This document shows positions 1 to 13,010 of a stretch of 64,000 nucleotides of DNA, one piece after another; positions within the stretch are counted from its first letter, which is position 1, and each line of letters begins with the position of its first letter. A program made the translations under genes and the position numbers. Source of the stretch: Lates calcarifer (Eukaryota; Chordata; Actinopteri; Centropomidae); NCBI RefSeq assembly GCF_001640805.2, contig NC_066847.1, forward strand, positions 22,993,504 through 23,057,503. The letters run 5' to 3'. The notes beneath the pieces were generated by a model. That model was not told the DNA's origin, made no database searches, and saw only the letters and a list, made by a program, of their open reading frames with translations.

Positions 1-1821
1 ATTTGACTTGCACCTTGTTTTAATTCTCACTTTACTCTCACACCTCAGATGACAATATGCTTCATTATAATTACCGTTTTCAATTTTTTTATACCAGGAG
101 GTTAAATTAGTAAAATTAGCAGCTGTCAAGGAATGGCAGTGTTGTACAATGTGCATTTACTCCTGCTGCAGTTATCATGGATGTGTTCAACACAGAATTT
201 TCAGTTTCCTGTTGATCAATTCACAGTTTTGTTTTACTGATGGAAGTATTTTAAAGTAAAGCAACCTCCACTGCAGACAAATCCATAAATCATTTCTGGG
301 TGAAATTATCACACATATCAGCTATTCCACCTGCCACATCTTTCACATGCGACATTAATTAAGACGATCTCAAAATCGCACCTCTGTTTTCGAAAGATCT
401 CAAGGCCTGTAGCTCATGAAGTCAACCTGTAGGTAAGACTTAATGTGCATTAATGCAGTTCAGTTTGATGCAGAACGTGACGCAGGCACATTTCACCTTC
501 ATTCACATTCACACTGAGGCGGTTTACATGATGAAAACATGTTTCCCCCAACAGATGTGCCATAGAATGCGCTAATTTCTCTTTTCCACAACATATGAAC
601 ATAATCAGTCTTCCCCGGTTAATGTGTGTCATTCTGTCTGTCTACCAGTGGGTGGCATCAACTTCTAATGTCTCTACGCAATGATTTTTCTCTCTTTTAT
701 CACCAAAATATACAGGAAGTTTTACACTCATATTGTTTCAGTTTGACTTTTGACTAAAGTGTCATTATTTTATTTCACTTACAGGTGAACTGATGTCTTC
801 AGTGCCCTCTTTGTCCTGCTCTTCATCTTTGTCTTCATAACCATCGAAAACTAATTTAATCTTCAATGGTAAGTTAGAACGCTGATTCTTTCCTGTTCTT
901 TACATTGGACTGATAAAATATGGCATGACCTAGTAATAATAAGTACTGCATGAAGATATTGTCAGATCCGTTAAGACCTGTGCAACTCAGAAAGTCTCTC
1001 TCCGCATAGATGTGAACTGTAAATCCCTGTAAATTCATCTACACTGTAAATACATTTAAAATTTCCTTTACAGGGAGTTGTGGAGTTTTAAACAGTCATA
1101 CTTCAGAAAATGATCAAGAACTACAGATAAGTGTCCCTGTCTGTGCTGCATATGGTATGTGTTAGGCAAAGATTTAGGTGTCTTACATACATATAAAGGG
1201 TGGAGGTTAGTGTAGTTATTAAGAACTAAAGATAAATGTTAGTTTTAGTCACATAAGTTATGTCATATGCTATTATTTTGCAACTACAATGTTTCTTACG
1301 TATGTATGAACTTGATTTTTAAATACCTTTAGTTCACTGAGCTCTGAACAACTATTAGACTCTGTAATTTGTCAGTGCTGGTTCCGTAAATGATGTTCAA
1401 AATGCCCATGACATTTAACAACAGTTAGAAATGAATTGCTTCTTCCTAAATTAATTGCGTTTCCTCCACAATGTGTTCAACTGCTGCATTGTCGAGATTA
1501 TTTGCGCCTGCTGTGAAAAATGTTACTTTGCTACTGTTGCTCAGCAAAAACAAAAAGACTGGTGTGGGGGAAATGTAGACAAATATGTCACCATTATGTT
1601 TTAATTGAACTGATCGGTTCTGCCTCTGATCTGCAGCAAAACCAGAAGACCAGTCGGTGCCGCAGAATCCAAATGTCAGATGAGGTCATGTCTTTGTCTC
1701 GGTGCAGCGAAACAACCGCTCTGCGGTTCTTATTTTTATAAATATATTTCATCTCAACCCTGCCTTTTTGTACTTTAACTTGCTCTTTATTTAAATCCTC
1801 CCTGTGTATTTTCAGTTCACA
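1..1821. other. Intergenic or host-transcript sequence upstream of mir-125a
   Basis: I see no coding exon here. I looked for the let-7 (TGAGGTAG) and miR-99/100 (AACCCGTAGATC) mature sequences that usually precede mir-125a and did not find them, so those partners, if present, lie outside the window. The sequence is AT-rich and non-repetitive at this scale. Confidence 0.6.
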
Positions 1822-1902
1822 GTATGCCCCTCTGTCCCTGAGACCCTTAACCTGTGAGGTCAAAGCAGGTCACAGGTGAGGTCCTCGGGAACAGGGCTGC
1901 AT
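1822..1902 (+). ncRNA. mir125a: mir-125a microRNA hairpin
   Basis: The 5p arm (1835-1857) starts TCCCTGAGACCC and continues TTAACCTGTGA, the miR-125a form rather than miR-125b, which has CTAACTTGTGA. The 3p arm (1872-1893) starts ACAGGTGAGGTCC and matches the known miR-125a-3p pattern. The arms pair (CCTGTGA with TCACAGG, CCCTGAG with CTCGGGA) around a loop of about 14 nt, and pairing continues outward through GCCC/GGGC. In vertebrates miR-125a is a post-transcriptional repressor, usually made from a miR-99/let-7/miR-125 polycistron. In human that cluster lies just upstream of SPACA6 on the same strand, which is the arrangement seen here. Pairing was checked by eye, not by folding software. 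Confidence 0.93.
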
Positions 1903-3798
1903 TCAGTTTCAGCGTCCTACGAAAAAGAAGCATTTTATCAAATACTTTCCCAACTTAAACGTCTGCTTTAATATTTGATATTTCCTTTTGTATTCTCATC
2001 ATTCTTCTAAACCATTTTAAACACGAGAAAAGCCTCAGATGATAGAATGTCACATTTCCGTCTGGCTCTGGCTAGTATGCAGCTGTATGTCCCCAGACTG
2101 TTACAGTATGTTTACCTGTCATGTCATGATCAAGACTTGTCAGGTTGGATGAGAACGTAATGATGATCCCTCCTCCTGCAGCACAGACAAGTCTCAGGGG
2201 GCCAACCCTATTGGCTGGCTTCGTGTTATAGCCCTCAATGGGGGCCAATAGGAAGACAGCCGAGGGTTGTGACCCCGTCATATATGTCACCTTCAAAAAT
2301 CTGTGGATTTATTGGTATGTCATGTGCGTCATTGTCCTGATAAAATGTCCTGTTTTGTACATCTGTACCTTAATAAAAGATGTCAAAAAAGTAGTTGTAA
2401 ATGAGTTGTGAATTTATGAAAAAAACTGTCTCTGTCTGATACTCAAAATACCACCACAGGTGTTAAATTTGCAATCTCCCAGTTTACCTTTAAATCTTGC
2501 ATGATGCACAGGCTCTTTAATATATATAATATAAAGTCTTATTGGTAACAGATTGAGTCATTTTTCACATGAATAAAAGGTGTCCTTTTTTTTTTATAAA
2601 GCCGTGAATGAGCAGATTTTCTGCTCTTGTAAATGCCCTGGACGTGCATGAAAAGATTTTATCAAAGTGCCCTTGTGGCCACACACATGCTTTATACAAA
2701 CAGACACAATGAAATGCACTCACACACGCACACCCACAAACATATTTTGGATTTTCCGTGTCCGACTGTCTGACTAGCTATCTGACTTTGGCAGTCCTGG
2801 AGCAGACTCTTGCCTAATATTGATTGGCTTGTCTGTGTGGAGACAGATGAATGCATTAGTACCCAGCTCACCCTGCCACTGGAAATATATTAAGTTCATG
2901 TATTAGGCACCCTGTCTGGTTGCCATGGAGATGCACCGGGAGTGAGGGACCAGGGGGGAGGGGGAGATGGGTGGGGAGGATGGGAGACGAGTGGGGGATA
3001 CAGGATGTGATGAGGCAGTCGACTTGATTTGTAGTCCCGCTCCCTCTTCCTCTTCCCCTGCCTCTGTCACTTGTGTGTCCTCTCTTTCCTCTTGCACCTT
3101 TTTTCCCCCCTCTCCTCTCAGTGTTTCTCCTCGCTTCATTTTCTTTCTTTCTCTGCTACTTTTCAAATTTTCTAAACTCCAGCGGCAAGAATTTGCACTT
3201 TCTCTGTCTCGCTGCTCACTATTCTATTGATTTTGTCATCCCTTTTGTTCCTTTTTTTTCCTCTATTTGGCTTTCATTCTCCTGTCTCGCCATCCCCACG
3301 CCACCAGTTAGACTTTTATTTCTCTTGGGGTTTTCTTGCCGACACGTTTCCCACTTCATCCTTCCACGTACATAAGCATTTTACTCCCTCTTCATCTGCC
3401 TTCCACCCCCAACCCCACCCCCCTCTGCCGCCACCGCCTCCCTCCTTGGCTCGCTCCATCTCTGTGCTCTGCAGTAAAACTGGTGCATTGAGGCAGCAGG
3501 AAATGGGGACTAGAGACAATAGAATGGAGGGAAGTATAGAGGGGAGTCTGTGATGCTCTCTCCTCTCAAACCCAAGCATGAGCAGAATACTTTGATAATC
3601 CTACTTTTCATGTGGCAATTTCATGTGGCATATGCACATTAAATACATATTCAAGGCTTTATTTTTCACGCTTCTCTTGGAATATAAGACCTTGGAACTC
3701 CCACATGTGTAGTCACTGTGAGACCAGGATTTTGAATAAAAACAGTTCATACAGAAGCCTTTGTTGAGTTTGATCAGATTTGATACTCTTACTGGAAA
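1903..3798. other. Spacer between mir-125a and spaca6
   Basis: I found no convincing coding exon. Between about 2940 and 3480 the sequence is strongly strand-biased (GGGAGG runs, then CCTCTTCC and CCCACCCC runs), which opens long but compositionally trivial reading frames. An imperfect RFX-type X-box, GTTGCCATGGAGAT, lies at 2919-2932, about 870 bp before the spaca6 start codon. It deviates from consensus in the second half-site and is only a weak candidate. Confidence 0.4.
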
Positions 3799-6700
3799 AT
3801 GTGCACATCTGCTTTGTGGCTCATGTGTGCTATCTTGCTGTTTAGCACCTCTCTAGGCTGCTATCACTGCTTTGTTGATGTGCAAGACAGTCTTCGTCTG
3901 TGTTGGGGCCACATTTTGACTGAACACAATGTTAGAAATGTTGACGCCTGCTTCAGGAAGCTGGACCGTATATTCACCAACAATGAAAGAGTGATCGAGG
4001 CTGGCAGAGTAGGTGAGGAATTTTTCTTCAACAAAAACATAATGAATGAGAAAAATAATCTCTAAACAGCCATTCAGTGATAGCATGTGCTTATACTTGT
4101 GTGATATATGTCTTTCTTCCAGGTAAAGGGTATGACAAACAGCTGAAGGAACTTTTGGACGCAGAGATCCTGCCCATGGCGGAGGAATTTGACAAAAAGT
4201 TGAATGACGGTAGCTAAACACCTGCTCTGATAGACACACAGCTGCACAAGTAAATGAGTCTTTAGAGCGCCAGAATTCTTAAGTAAGGTCAGAAATGGAG
4301 GAGAGTTAGAAATGAGAGATTTCAAAATGATGCCCCGAAGCACACAATTCACCAGGATGTGTTGAGCCAAATATTTCTCTCTTCCTCCTCCTCCTCCTCC
4401 TCTTCCTTACCATCTATCAGACACAGTGTATGAGGAAAGGTTGCAGACAGCAGCAGACAATTTCATCGCAGCTGCCTCCAAACTGCCTAGAGGTGAGACA
4501 TGGTCTCTTCCCCCTTTCCTTCATCTTTTCATCTATAGTGAGGCCCACATTAGATCATTACAGCTCCATCTGAGTTCTGTACTCTCTCTGTAATAAGCTA
4601 GTTACAGCCTTTCAAAACCTGTGGAGAATAAAGGAAGCAGTCAGGTTGAACTGACTCACGGATGTTGGCATTAAATCAAGTCTTCTGATCGAAATAAAAT
4701 TTGGTAATTTGAGTTAACTGTCTTTCTTCTTTTTGCAGTCTCTGGATGTTTCCCTCCATGCGGTTAGTGCCTTTTTTCTTTGTTTGTCTCTTCACTATCA
4801 TAATTTCTGTTATTAGAAACAAGATATCTTAATCCATGTATAGGCTTATCCATATCTGTTTAATGCCTCTGTCAGGTTTTCAGAGTGCAGGCGCAGTATA
4901 CAACTGTATTACCTGCCAATATGACTCGTGTGAATTTCCTCTCGACTGTCCAGGTGAGCATTAAGAATAATCTGTCCAACATATTGGATTACTGATACTG
5001 TTACATCACAATTTTGAAGTAGGAAAAAAAGCTTTACTAATCCAGACTTGACACATCCTTACATAACTATATTTTCACCTTCATAAGCATCCACTCTTGA
5101 TCCTTGAAATGCTCTTCTTTTGATCCTTGAAATGCTCTTAGCAGAAAGTCGGGATTTGAAAAAGAGACTGAGGCAAGGTTTTATTTCCACACATTATATC
5201 TTTTCCACAGAGCCCCCAAGGTACTCTTTAAGTCCTTGGCTTCTTTATGCAAGGTGACAGTTGACTCCCACACACGACGGTATTCGTATCAACCCTGTAC
5301 AGCACAGCCACTGTTTAGCATATCATCACTTTTACTCCATTCCTCAGAGACTGGGCTTAAGTATTATCATTAAGGAGGGCTCAGACTGCAAGAGCTGCCC
5401 CCCTGTGAATGTTATCTGTGTGCGTGTGTCTGTGTGTGTTTCTGCCTGTGTGGGCGGCTATATGTTTATTTCAGTTAAAGAAATTAAAGTAACGGAGAAC
5501 AGCAAGAGCAGAATGTGGTGTGACGTGCCATTTCACCTACCAAACGACATCGAGGTAATCTGGAGGTTTGCAGAGGAGGTATGCTCATCATATGGTGAAC
5601 CATTCAGGGTCACTGCAGTACATTTAAAGGAATAGTACAACATTTTGGGGAATAGGCTTATTGACTTTCTTGCCAAGAGCTGGCGGAGGAGGTCAATAAC
5701 ACTCTATATTTGTCTTTTAAATAAGGAAGCTGGAGCCAAGAGTCGATTATTTTAGCCTAGCATAAAGAGTTGAAACAGGTGGAAACAGCTAGCCTAGCTA
5801 TGTCTTAATGTGAAAAGAAAAAAAAGGTCAGTGTAGGTTTACTGCCTCATTGGCGCCCTCCATCAGCAGATAAATAGCTAAGCTAAGCTAGCCAGCTGCT
5901 AGCTCATATTTACCAGTGGTAAATGTAATGGTATCAATGCTCTCATCTAAGTCTTAGCAAGAGAGCAAAATCCAAAATGTAGCTGTTCAATTAACACTGC
6001 ATAGTTGATCTAGTCTAGTAAATCTATCACGGCTGTGTACATTAGAATAAATGATCTCTGTCTTCACTGCATGTGAGCTGAGAGTATTTATTCCTACAGG
6101 TGAAAACCCAGCAAGTGGACCAGTTTAAAGAGGTGACTGCAGGGGTGGACAGGCTCTATTCTATCCCTTCAGCCAGCTTGCAGCATCAGGGCACTTACCT
6201 GTGTGAGATTTATTCAGGCCAACGCTCCATAGTGAGACTATACTACTACCTCACAGGTGACAGGATACACCACCTTTAGGAAAAAGAATAGGAAATTGTA
6301 ATTGATACTGATCAACTGGAGGTTTTGTACTGGGAAACAACATGACTTCTTCACACATGGGGCTCCAGGTTTTAGTATTTGAAGCAAAGACATAAAACAC
6401 ATTAAATAGGGTTTGTCTTCATCATTTAAGTACGTAAAGGAATGTAGAAAAATCAGTGAAAATCAATGCAAATTTAATTCATATATTTTGACTGTATTAC
6501 ATGCATACATGCTATGCTAAAATCATTTTGGGTTAGTGAAATGAAATGTTTTCAAAGAGTGCACATTTTATTTTATTTATCTCATTAGGTGTAATATTTC
6601 CTGAGATAACAAATAAAAGAAGGATGAATGTTTTCTTTATGAATAACTTATTCAAAGGTAATCATGCAAAACTAGAAGCAAAAGGAAGCAGCAGATTAAA

Positions 6701-7462
6701 AACAGCAAACATGGAGAAAAATACTTAGAAAATCAATAAAATTCTAATTGTATTGAAACTAATTGGGATAAATGGCTGTTGTAAAGTAACCTTAGAGGCC
6801 ATCAATGAATTTAATCGGTACAGATATGTAAATTAATGAATGCGTATTTATGTATATAAGTGTAACCATATGCATACTCAAACAGCTTTGCATGTGTGCG
6901 TAAGTATGTATGTACACATGTACATTTGCATTAAGTATTTACATTAATGCTTCCTAGGTTTTGTGGCATTAAGGATACACTTTTTCTTTTCACACTCTGC
7001 CAATTCCTTCACCACCATCTTTTACTTTATATGAGCTCCAATCCTCTTCTGTATTCCTTCTCTTCATCTCTCTCTCTCTCTCTCTTTCTCTCTATCCCTC
7101 TCTCTCTCAGTGACCCCCCAGGTTGTGGCAGGCCACACAGAGCTGCAGGAGATATTCGACCTGTCTCTGCTCCCAGGAGGGCAGTTACTCCCCATGCCTG
7201 GTGGTCCTCCCCACCTCCCCCTCCTCCCTTCGCCACTGCTTCTCACAGCCTGTTTAACTGCTTTGCTGCTGCTGCTATTCCTCTCCCTAGGGTAAAACTA
7301 AATGATTATTTGCACAACATGAGACACTAAGAGTGTGGAAACTTATAAATGCAAGATGCCCTTAGCCAGGGTATAGCCTGTATGTGTATATATGTATGTA
7401 CATGTTAGAGTCATATCTCCCACTTTTTCTTTGGCTGTTTCAGGGCTCTGTATTGGTCATAA
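3799..7462 (+). CDS. spaca6: Sperm acrosome membrane-associated protein 6 (SPACA6), nine exons
   Basis: Sperm surface protein of the IZUMO/SPACA6/TMEM95 group; in mouse and zebrafish SPACA6 is required for sperm-egg membrane interaction. Exons read as 3799-4012, 4123-4209, 4421-4492, 4739-4762, 4876-4953, 5475-5578, 6100-6256, 7111-7291 and 7444-7462, giving 936 nt and 311 aa (human about 324). A signal peptide (1-20) is followed by CYHC (21-24), the helical region, CFPPC, then CITC (143-146) and the motif FPLDCPV. A single Ig-like domain follows with C174, W188 and C228, then a stalk and a membrane helix (about 286-304). IPPCG...LPLDCPV and RLYFFLNVT in the human protein align with CFPPCG...FPLDCPV and RLYYYLTVT here, favouring SPACA6 over IZUMO1. 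Exon 4 is only 24 nt. The last exon (six residues ending ALYWS) is tentative; without it the frame stops at 7295. AATAAA lies at 7547. Confidence 0.9.
4378..4409. repeat. CCT/CT-rich microsatellite in spaca6 intron 2
   Basis: A run of CTC/CCT triplets immediately precedes the acceptor of spaca6 exon 3 and forms part of its polypyrimidine tract. Confidence 0.7.
5627..5935. repeat. Interspersed repeat fragment in spaca6 intron 6
   Basis: Starts AAAGGAATAGTACAACATTT and contains GGCTTATTGACTTTCTTGCC, AAGCTGGAGCCAAGAG, TAGCATAAAG and GGAAACAGCTAGCCTAGCT. I recognise this as a very common interspersed repeat of percomorph fish genomes but cannot name its class with certainty. The orientation and exact ends are not determined. 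Confidence 0.6.
7063..7108. repeat. CT-rich tract preceding spaca6 exon 8
   Basis: An almost pure (CT)n tract runs up to the CAG acceptor at 7108-7110 and forms an extended polypyrimidine tract. Confidence 0.8.
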
Positions 7463-7546
7463 ACACCAGAGCAGACAGGTCTTTCTGAATAAGCAGATAG
7501 AGATGAAGATCTAGGATTCTGAGAGTCAGAAAGCAACATGTAGTGC

Positions 7547-7552
7547 AATAAA
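7547..7552 (+). terminator. spaca6: Putative spaca6 polyadenylation signal
   Basis: Canonical AATAAA 85 bp after the stop codon of the proposed last exon. Its position supports exon 9 as the terminal exon. Confidence 0.5.
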
Positions 7553-8896
7553 TACATTTCAACAAGCCTCTTCTTAAGAGTGTTACGTCATGGCTTTACA
7601 GAAAACCTGTGTGTGACTCCATCCACCACTAGAGGGCAGGATGTGCATCTTTATCAGTGGCGATTAGTCCATGCTGTGCTCTATGCACATTAACAACCAC
7701 ATGTATTCTCATTTGTGTCAGACGGTGGTGGAAAATACTACTACCACAATATTTACTTAATCACTTTATTTACTCACTTTATTTACAGCATACACTTTAA
7801 GTGAAATCTGAGGGACTTTTTGTGCTGCTTGACACAAACTCTAAATTAAACTGCTAAATTTCTAAATAAATAATAATAATAAATATTGTATTTTGTACTT
7901 CACTAGATTTATCTGACAGTTAAGCTCATAAAAAAATGATGCATTAATGTGGTCTGAATTGTCAGCCTTATATGATAAGTACTTAAAGCACTTCAGCCAG
8001 CTACAACAAACAATACACTTAAATGTAAATAAAGCAAACATAAGAAGTGAATACTTTCTTTTTTTGGTATTTTAGGCACTTACATATGTGGACAACAGAT
8101 AATTTAATTGACATAAATACTTAGTCCACTAACTGTGTCAAAAACCAAATTTCAAAAATATGATTCAGTGCAATCGTGTTTAGTTGCTATAATAAACTGA
8201 AAAATGTCAATGTCATCCAATTACCATCAAATCTAAGATTCCCCTTAAAGCAAAATTACTTTATTTTTTGACATATTACCTATTCCTACCTTACTTTTGT
8301 TTATCACTACCAACATGAAAAGTGTGAATGTTCTTGTCCATGGCTCTCCTGGTACTGGATATTTACACTAATTTTATAGGCACAGAGAGATGTAGGCTTA
8401 GATTCAGTAGCTAATCTGGCAGCTCTGGACGTACAATGAAGTGAGCTCATCGGGTGGAGCAATAATAGTGATGATGCAGTCATATTAGATGCTATAAGGC
8501 TCTTGCATGGCGAAAGGATAATAAAAATATGGAGAAGACAGCCAAGATTACTTTGTTTACACACAGGGTGGACACTGTAGTGCATTTTGGCAGGAAGAGG
8601 TGTAGAAGCATCGTCATGGAAGGAATCCATAACCAGTATTTGAACAGATGAGGCAGAAGCGGGTGGAAGGGACAGTCAGTCAGGACAGGAAGCAGAGCTG
8701 TGATGAAAAGGGAGGATGAGGTAAAACTGAGTAAATATTGTGGCCAGGGTTGCAAAGTTGGTGCCAAAAAAACCTGAATGAAGAGCTGACATCTAGACAG
8801 TTTAGTTCCACTTAACACTTACTTTGCCCTCTTGTCTGTGTGAAAGGAAACAGCTGGCTAAAACAGTAAGTCCTTCAGGTGACCACAAGGAGGCAG

Positions 8897-8927
8897 CAAC
8901 ACACACACAGACACACACACACACTAC
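8897..8927. repeat. CA microsatellite
   Basis: Interrupted (CA)n run, ACACACACACAGACACACACA-type, about 30 bp. Confidence 0.8.
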
Positions 8928-11391
8928 ACCTCATGCCAGATATTACAAGAAGATGTTATCCCCAGACAGATTACAGTATAATCTGCTTGAATTTGCATTA
9001 AACTTTGTTTTTACATTTACATTGTGTCACATCAGAGTTGTGGTGCAGAGAAAATCTGGTTGCTAAAACGAAAAAGACAACATCCTCCAAACAAATCTGA
9101 ATCACATGTGAGGAGGAGGAAGTACTTAAATTGCAAAATGGATTTGTAATAAAAATGTGGCACTGTAGTCATACTGTGTATTTGCCAACGTATTCATTTC
9201 TAGATTGAACGCTCAAAGCCCAATGCCTTGCCCATAGCCTTCTGATGTCAGAGTCTGCCTTTGTGGCAAGAGTGTTGATGACTCTTACGTAAGAGATTCC
9301 ACTTACTCTGTTGTGCTCTGGTCAGTGTAACCTGAAAACGCCCCTCTGTGTGAAAAAATCACCTTTGACCTTTCACGATCATTTTTCTAAAGTGACCCAA
9401 AAAAGCAATAATTACTTCTTTTAGTGATTGTTTATTTTGCTTCTCCTACAGGAGTGGCAGGCTACACCGGGCTGCTTCAGGTCAAAGTCACTTTCACTCA
9501 AACACTCCAGTCTTTTTGTCACACGAACAAGCACAAAAGTACATGCAATCACATGGACACATGGACACAGACATACGCACATGAAACCCTCTCTCGCACA
9601 CTTGTCCTTGAAGTGACAAATGTCAGTGACAGTTTGTCTGATAAGTCAGAACAATAAGTGATTACATAAATAGTTAATATAATAATAATAGTTTTCCAAA
9701 AAACTATAAAAATCAATTGGAAAAATAAACTAAAGATAATTGTATACTACTGTCAGAAATCAGTTATCTAGTTGCCATTTTCCAACATTTTCCATTTTTA
9801 CGGTTGCTTATATGAAGCGGACCCACACTGACATGAATATTTTACATGGTACCACCCCCCTGGATGGCAAAACTAACTTGCTATGGCTGCTATGGGGACA
9901 CCTGGATACCAGGAGAAAACAAATTAGCATCTCTAAAAAAATAAAAAAAAACGCCTTCATCAGAAACATAGTGATGTACCAGACAGTAACTGCCCTTTTT
10001 AATTTTCTTATTTTTATTGTTTGAATCCCACACAACAGTGAAGAACTCCCATCTCCTTCAGGTCGTCTTTCACAAATGACTTAAGTCTGTGTTCACAGTC
10101 GACATAAAATGCGAGCACCTTGAGCTCTTGCCCTTAGACTCACTTTCTGTATCTAACTAAAAGATATGAGTTCAAATTAGGATCAGAGTGGAGGTTTATG
10201 GCACAACATATCCTGCTTCCAAGGTGCACAGAGAAGAGAAAAAGTTATACAGAGGTCAAAACTCCATTCACATGCAGTCACATACATATAAGCCCCTACA
10301 AAAATAGGTTGGGCATATGGTCATGTGGCTTCAGGGCAATCATTGTCCCAGGCTAGCAGAGCAGTAAGGTGAATGCTGATCTTATAAATATGAATTTAGA
10401 CCTTGTTTTTACATCTGAATATGAATGGATGATGACAGCCCAATATATAGATAGATGCTTCCAAATTACTGGAAACATTTTTTAATCTACTGTGCCAAAT
10501 GAATTGCTGGCATGGACTTTTGACCTTATTAGATATCTTATCTTAAATCTAGTTTCACTTTGTCATGAGAGTGACAAGGAAAACAGTCAGTGAGAACTTG
10601 TACACTGTAATACCCAATAAATTAGATACACAGGAGCAAACAGTCATGTCTGTTACAAATTTTTTTCTTCCTCAATAGATGCACAGTTGCTATGAACCTC
10701 CTGTTTTGTTCTGATAACTGCAGAGCAACAGACTGTAACTGTATTTAATGGTTCCAGGTACAAGAAGGTGATATCGAAATGCCCAGGAACCGTCTGCTCT
10801 CATATGTACCCCACCACCACCACCCCCCACCACCCCACAGTACCTGCATTTTACTGGAAACCACAGCTCCCATCTTTCCTGAGAAAGGGACTGAAATGTG
10901 ATAGAGATACTACACATCAGCAAAGAAAGAAGAATGTTATTTAAAAAAAAAAAAAATCCCAGACAGGGATTTTAGAAACACTGAGGTCATGTGTCAAACC
11001 CTCTTTAAGGTACCACTCATCCAATCCTAGGTTGTTGCTCTAAAAGTAGTCGCATTCAGATATATTTAAATGTATGTTTGATTGATTGCCTTCAAATGTG
11101 TTATTGATATCTGTGGTGCCAAGTGAATGAATCTTAATGACTCTGGTGATCCCTTGACTTTCCTGTATCCTGCAGCAGATCAAAGCTGCATCTTTACCTG
11201 GACAATATCTTAATATCTACTCTACAGATTAGCACAAAATATTATAAAGACATTCAGGGTTCCCAGATCCTGTATCCCTATCATCTACTGCCATCATCAG
11301 ATTAAAGTTTCAGTTTGTCCAGTGCTTTTGTCTATGACAGGAAATACCTGCAAAACTAATGACATTACTATCAGCTTCAGCTGTACTTTGT

Positions 11392-11475
11392 AGTCAGTGC
11401 TAATAAGCAAATGTTAGCATGCTAACATGCTAAACTAAAATGTAACGCTGTAAACATAACGTCTGCTTTACATCA
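11392..11475. repeat. Interspersed repeat fragment (GCTAACATGCTAA type)
   Basis: Contains GTTAGCATGCTAACATGCTAA, a near-palindromic core found in a widespread fish repeat, followed by AACATAACGTCTGCTTTACA. The family and full extent are unclear. Confidence 0.4.
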
Positions 11476-12996
11476 GCATTAGATCAGTTAGATTCAAACC
11501 TTTACTTGATTTGGAGAGGGACGCAACTGTAACACTAAAGTAATACTTTAATTCTAAAGATGCTGTTAAACATCTATATCCTACTTTCTAGCTTTCTTGA
11601 TACCTGTGTACTTATCAAATTATTTGATATTTGAAATTAAAGCCTCGGGCTCAATAATAGCTCAGTCTAATAAACACTGCTTTGTTTGACTGTGCTGTCA
11701 GGGGTGGAACATGAAAGATGTGATAACAGTGCAACTGGTGAAGTAGTCCATGCTCCATGAACGCCCCCCACTACCCCCTCTATTTACAACACCCCCTGCC
11801 AGGAGAAAGTTCCACAGTTCCAGTTTTATCATCTGTCTGGACCTAAGGAGCTCTTCAGAGTTCAGTTTCTGAGATGTTTTTGAGTTTAATTTTCTAATCA
11901 GATATCAAGCAAGACACTGATTGCCAACAAAATCTTTCTATGAAAACTGGTAACTGTAAATACTGTAAATACAAACACACAGGGGAAGGTAATGGAGGTG
12001 TAAAGGAAGATTCTGTGGATTTTACAACATGATCTGCACTTTACCAAATAAGTAAATTCATTTTTCCCTGTGGTTCTCCTGAGGGCAGAGTGGTATATGT
12101 GATGTAAAAAATAGAATGTATAAATTATAAACTGCAATTAAAAAAAAAAAAAAAATCAGCTGGTCCTGTGATACATTATCACAGCATTTACTTTTTATGT
12201 GGAATCATATCACGGGAATATTTTCCAGAAGGGTTTACAGTTTGTACTGTAAATCTACAAGGCACAACAAGACTATCTGGTAATGTACATTATATAACAC
12301 AGACCTGGATCTAGAGTTGCTGAGATTAACATTTCTCTTTACATATTAACCTTCAGATTTTTATCTTGACTTACACTACATCTGATATACAAGATACAAT
12401 TGAAAACACAATCTGCACTTTGTTGACCTATGCAACTGGGAAAATGTTACTGAAATGTTATTCATGCAATAGACTACTTTATGGGTATGGGGTTGTTTTA
12501 GGTTCCACCATATAATATGTGTTTGTTTTCAAGTTTTTCATTTTGGGGGTAAGAATTTTCATATTTTATTTACCAGTCCCTTGAAATGTTACAGTTAATG
12601 TGTTGTTTCCATTATTCTCAAAATGTTTAAATAACAGATTTAGATTTTTTTTTTTTTTCCTTTACCTCTGACCTGCTGTTCTAACAGTAAAACAAGTTTT
12701 ATTTATAAGAATCCTGTTACACTGTTTTTATGCAAGGTAGATGAAGAGATTAACATTTTAACGTTATAAGAACTTCTTTACCCATAAAATGGTTTTTAAA
12801 AAAAATTACACTTAGTTCTGCTAAGTGTTAAATAAATGATGTCTCACTGGTGGAGAAAACACACTGTGAGGACAGCCGGGGATCTGCAAGCTTTATAAAG
12901 CACTCCTGGAGTATCTAAATATAGTCAGACATGACTCAATGCTCAGCTTGTCATTTAATGGCCAGATTGCTTGTTTTTTTTCCACTGGGCTGTCCA

Positions 12997-13010
12997 GTCA
13001 CCAAGGCAAC
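12997..13010. promoter_or_regulatory. Candidate RFX X-box
   Basis: GTCACCAAGGCAAC fits the RFX consensus (GTNRCC, spacer of 0-3 nt, RGYAAC) with a 2-nt spacer. It is followed by CAATGATGCATTGTGACA. It lies far from both neighbouring promoters. A single motif match is weak evidence. Confidence 0.25.

Noticed and set aside
2903..3579. Several long overlapping reading frames on both strands
   Set aside because: They arise from purine/pyrimidine strand bias and encode low-complexity Ser/Pro/Phe or Glu/Lys/Arg strings without domains.
3799..7295. Identification of the 3.8-kb gene as izumo1
   Set aside because: The CXXC plus Ig layout fits both families, but CFPPCG, FPLDCPV and RLYYYLTVT match SPACA6, and linkage to has1 and mir-125a agrees.
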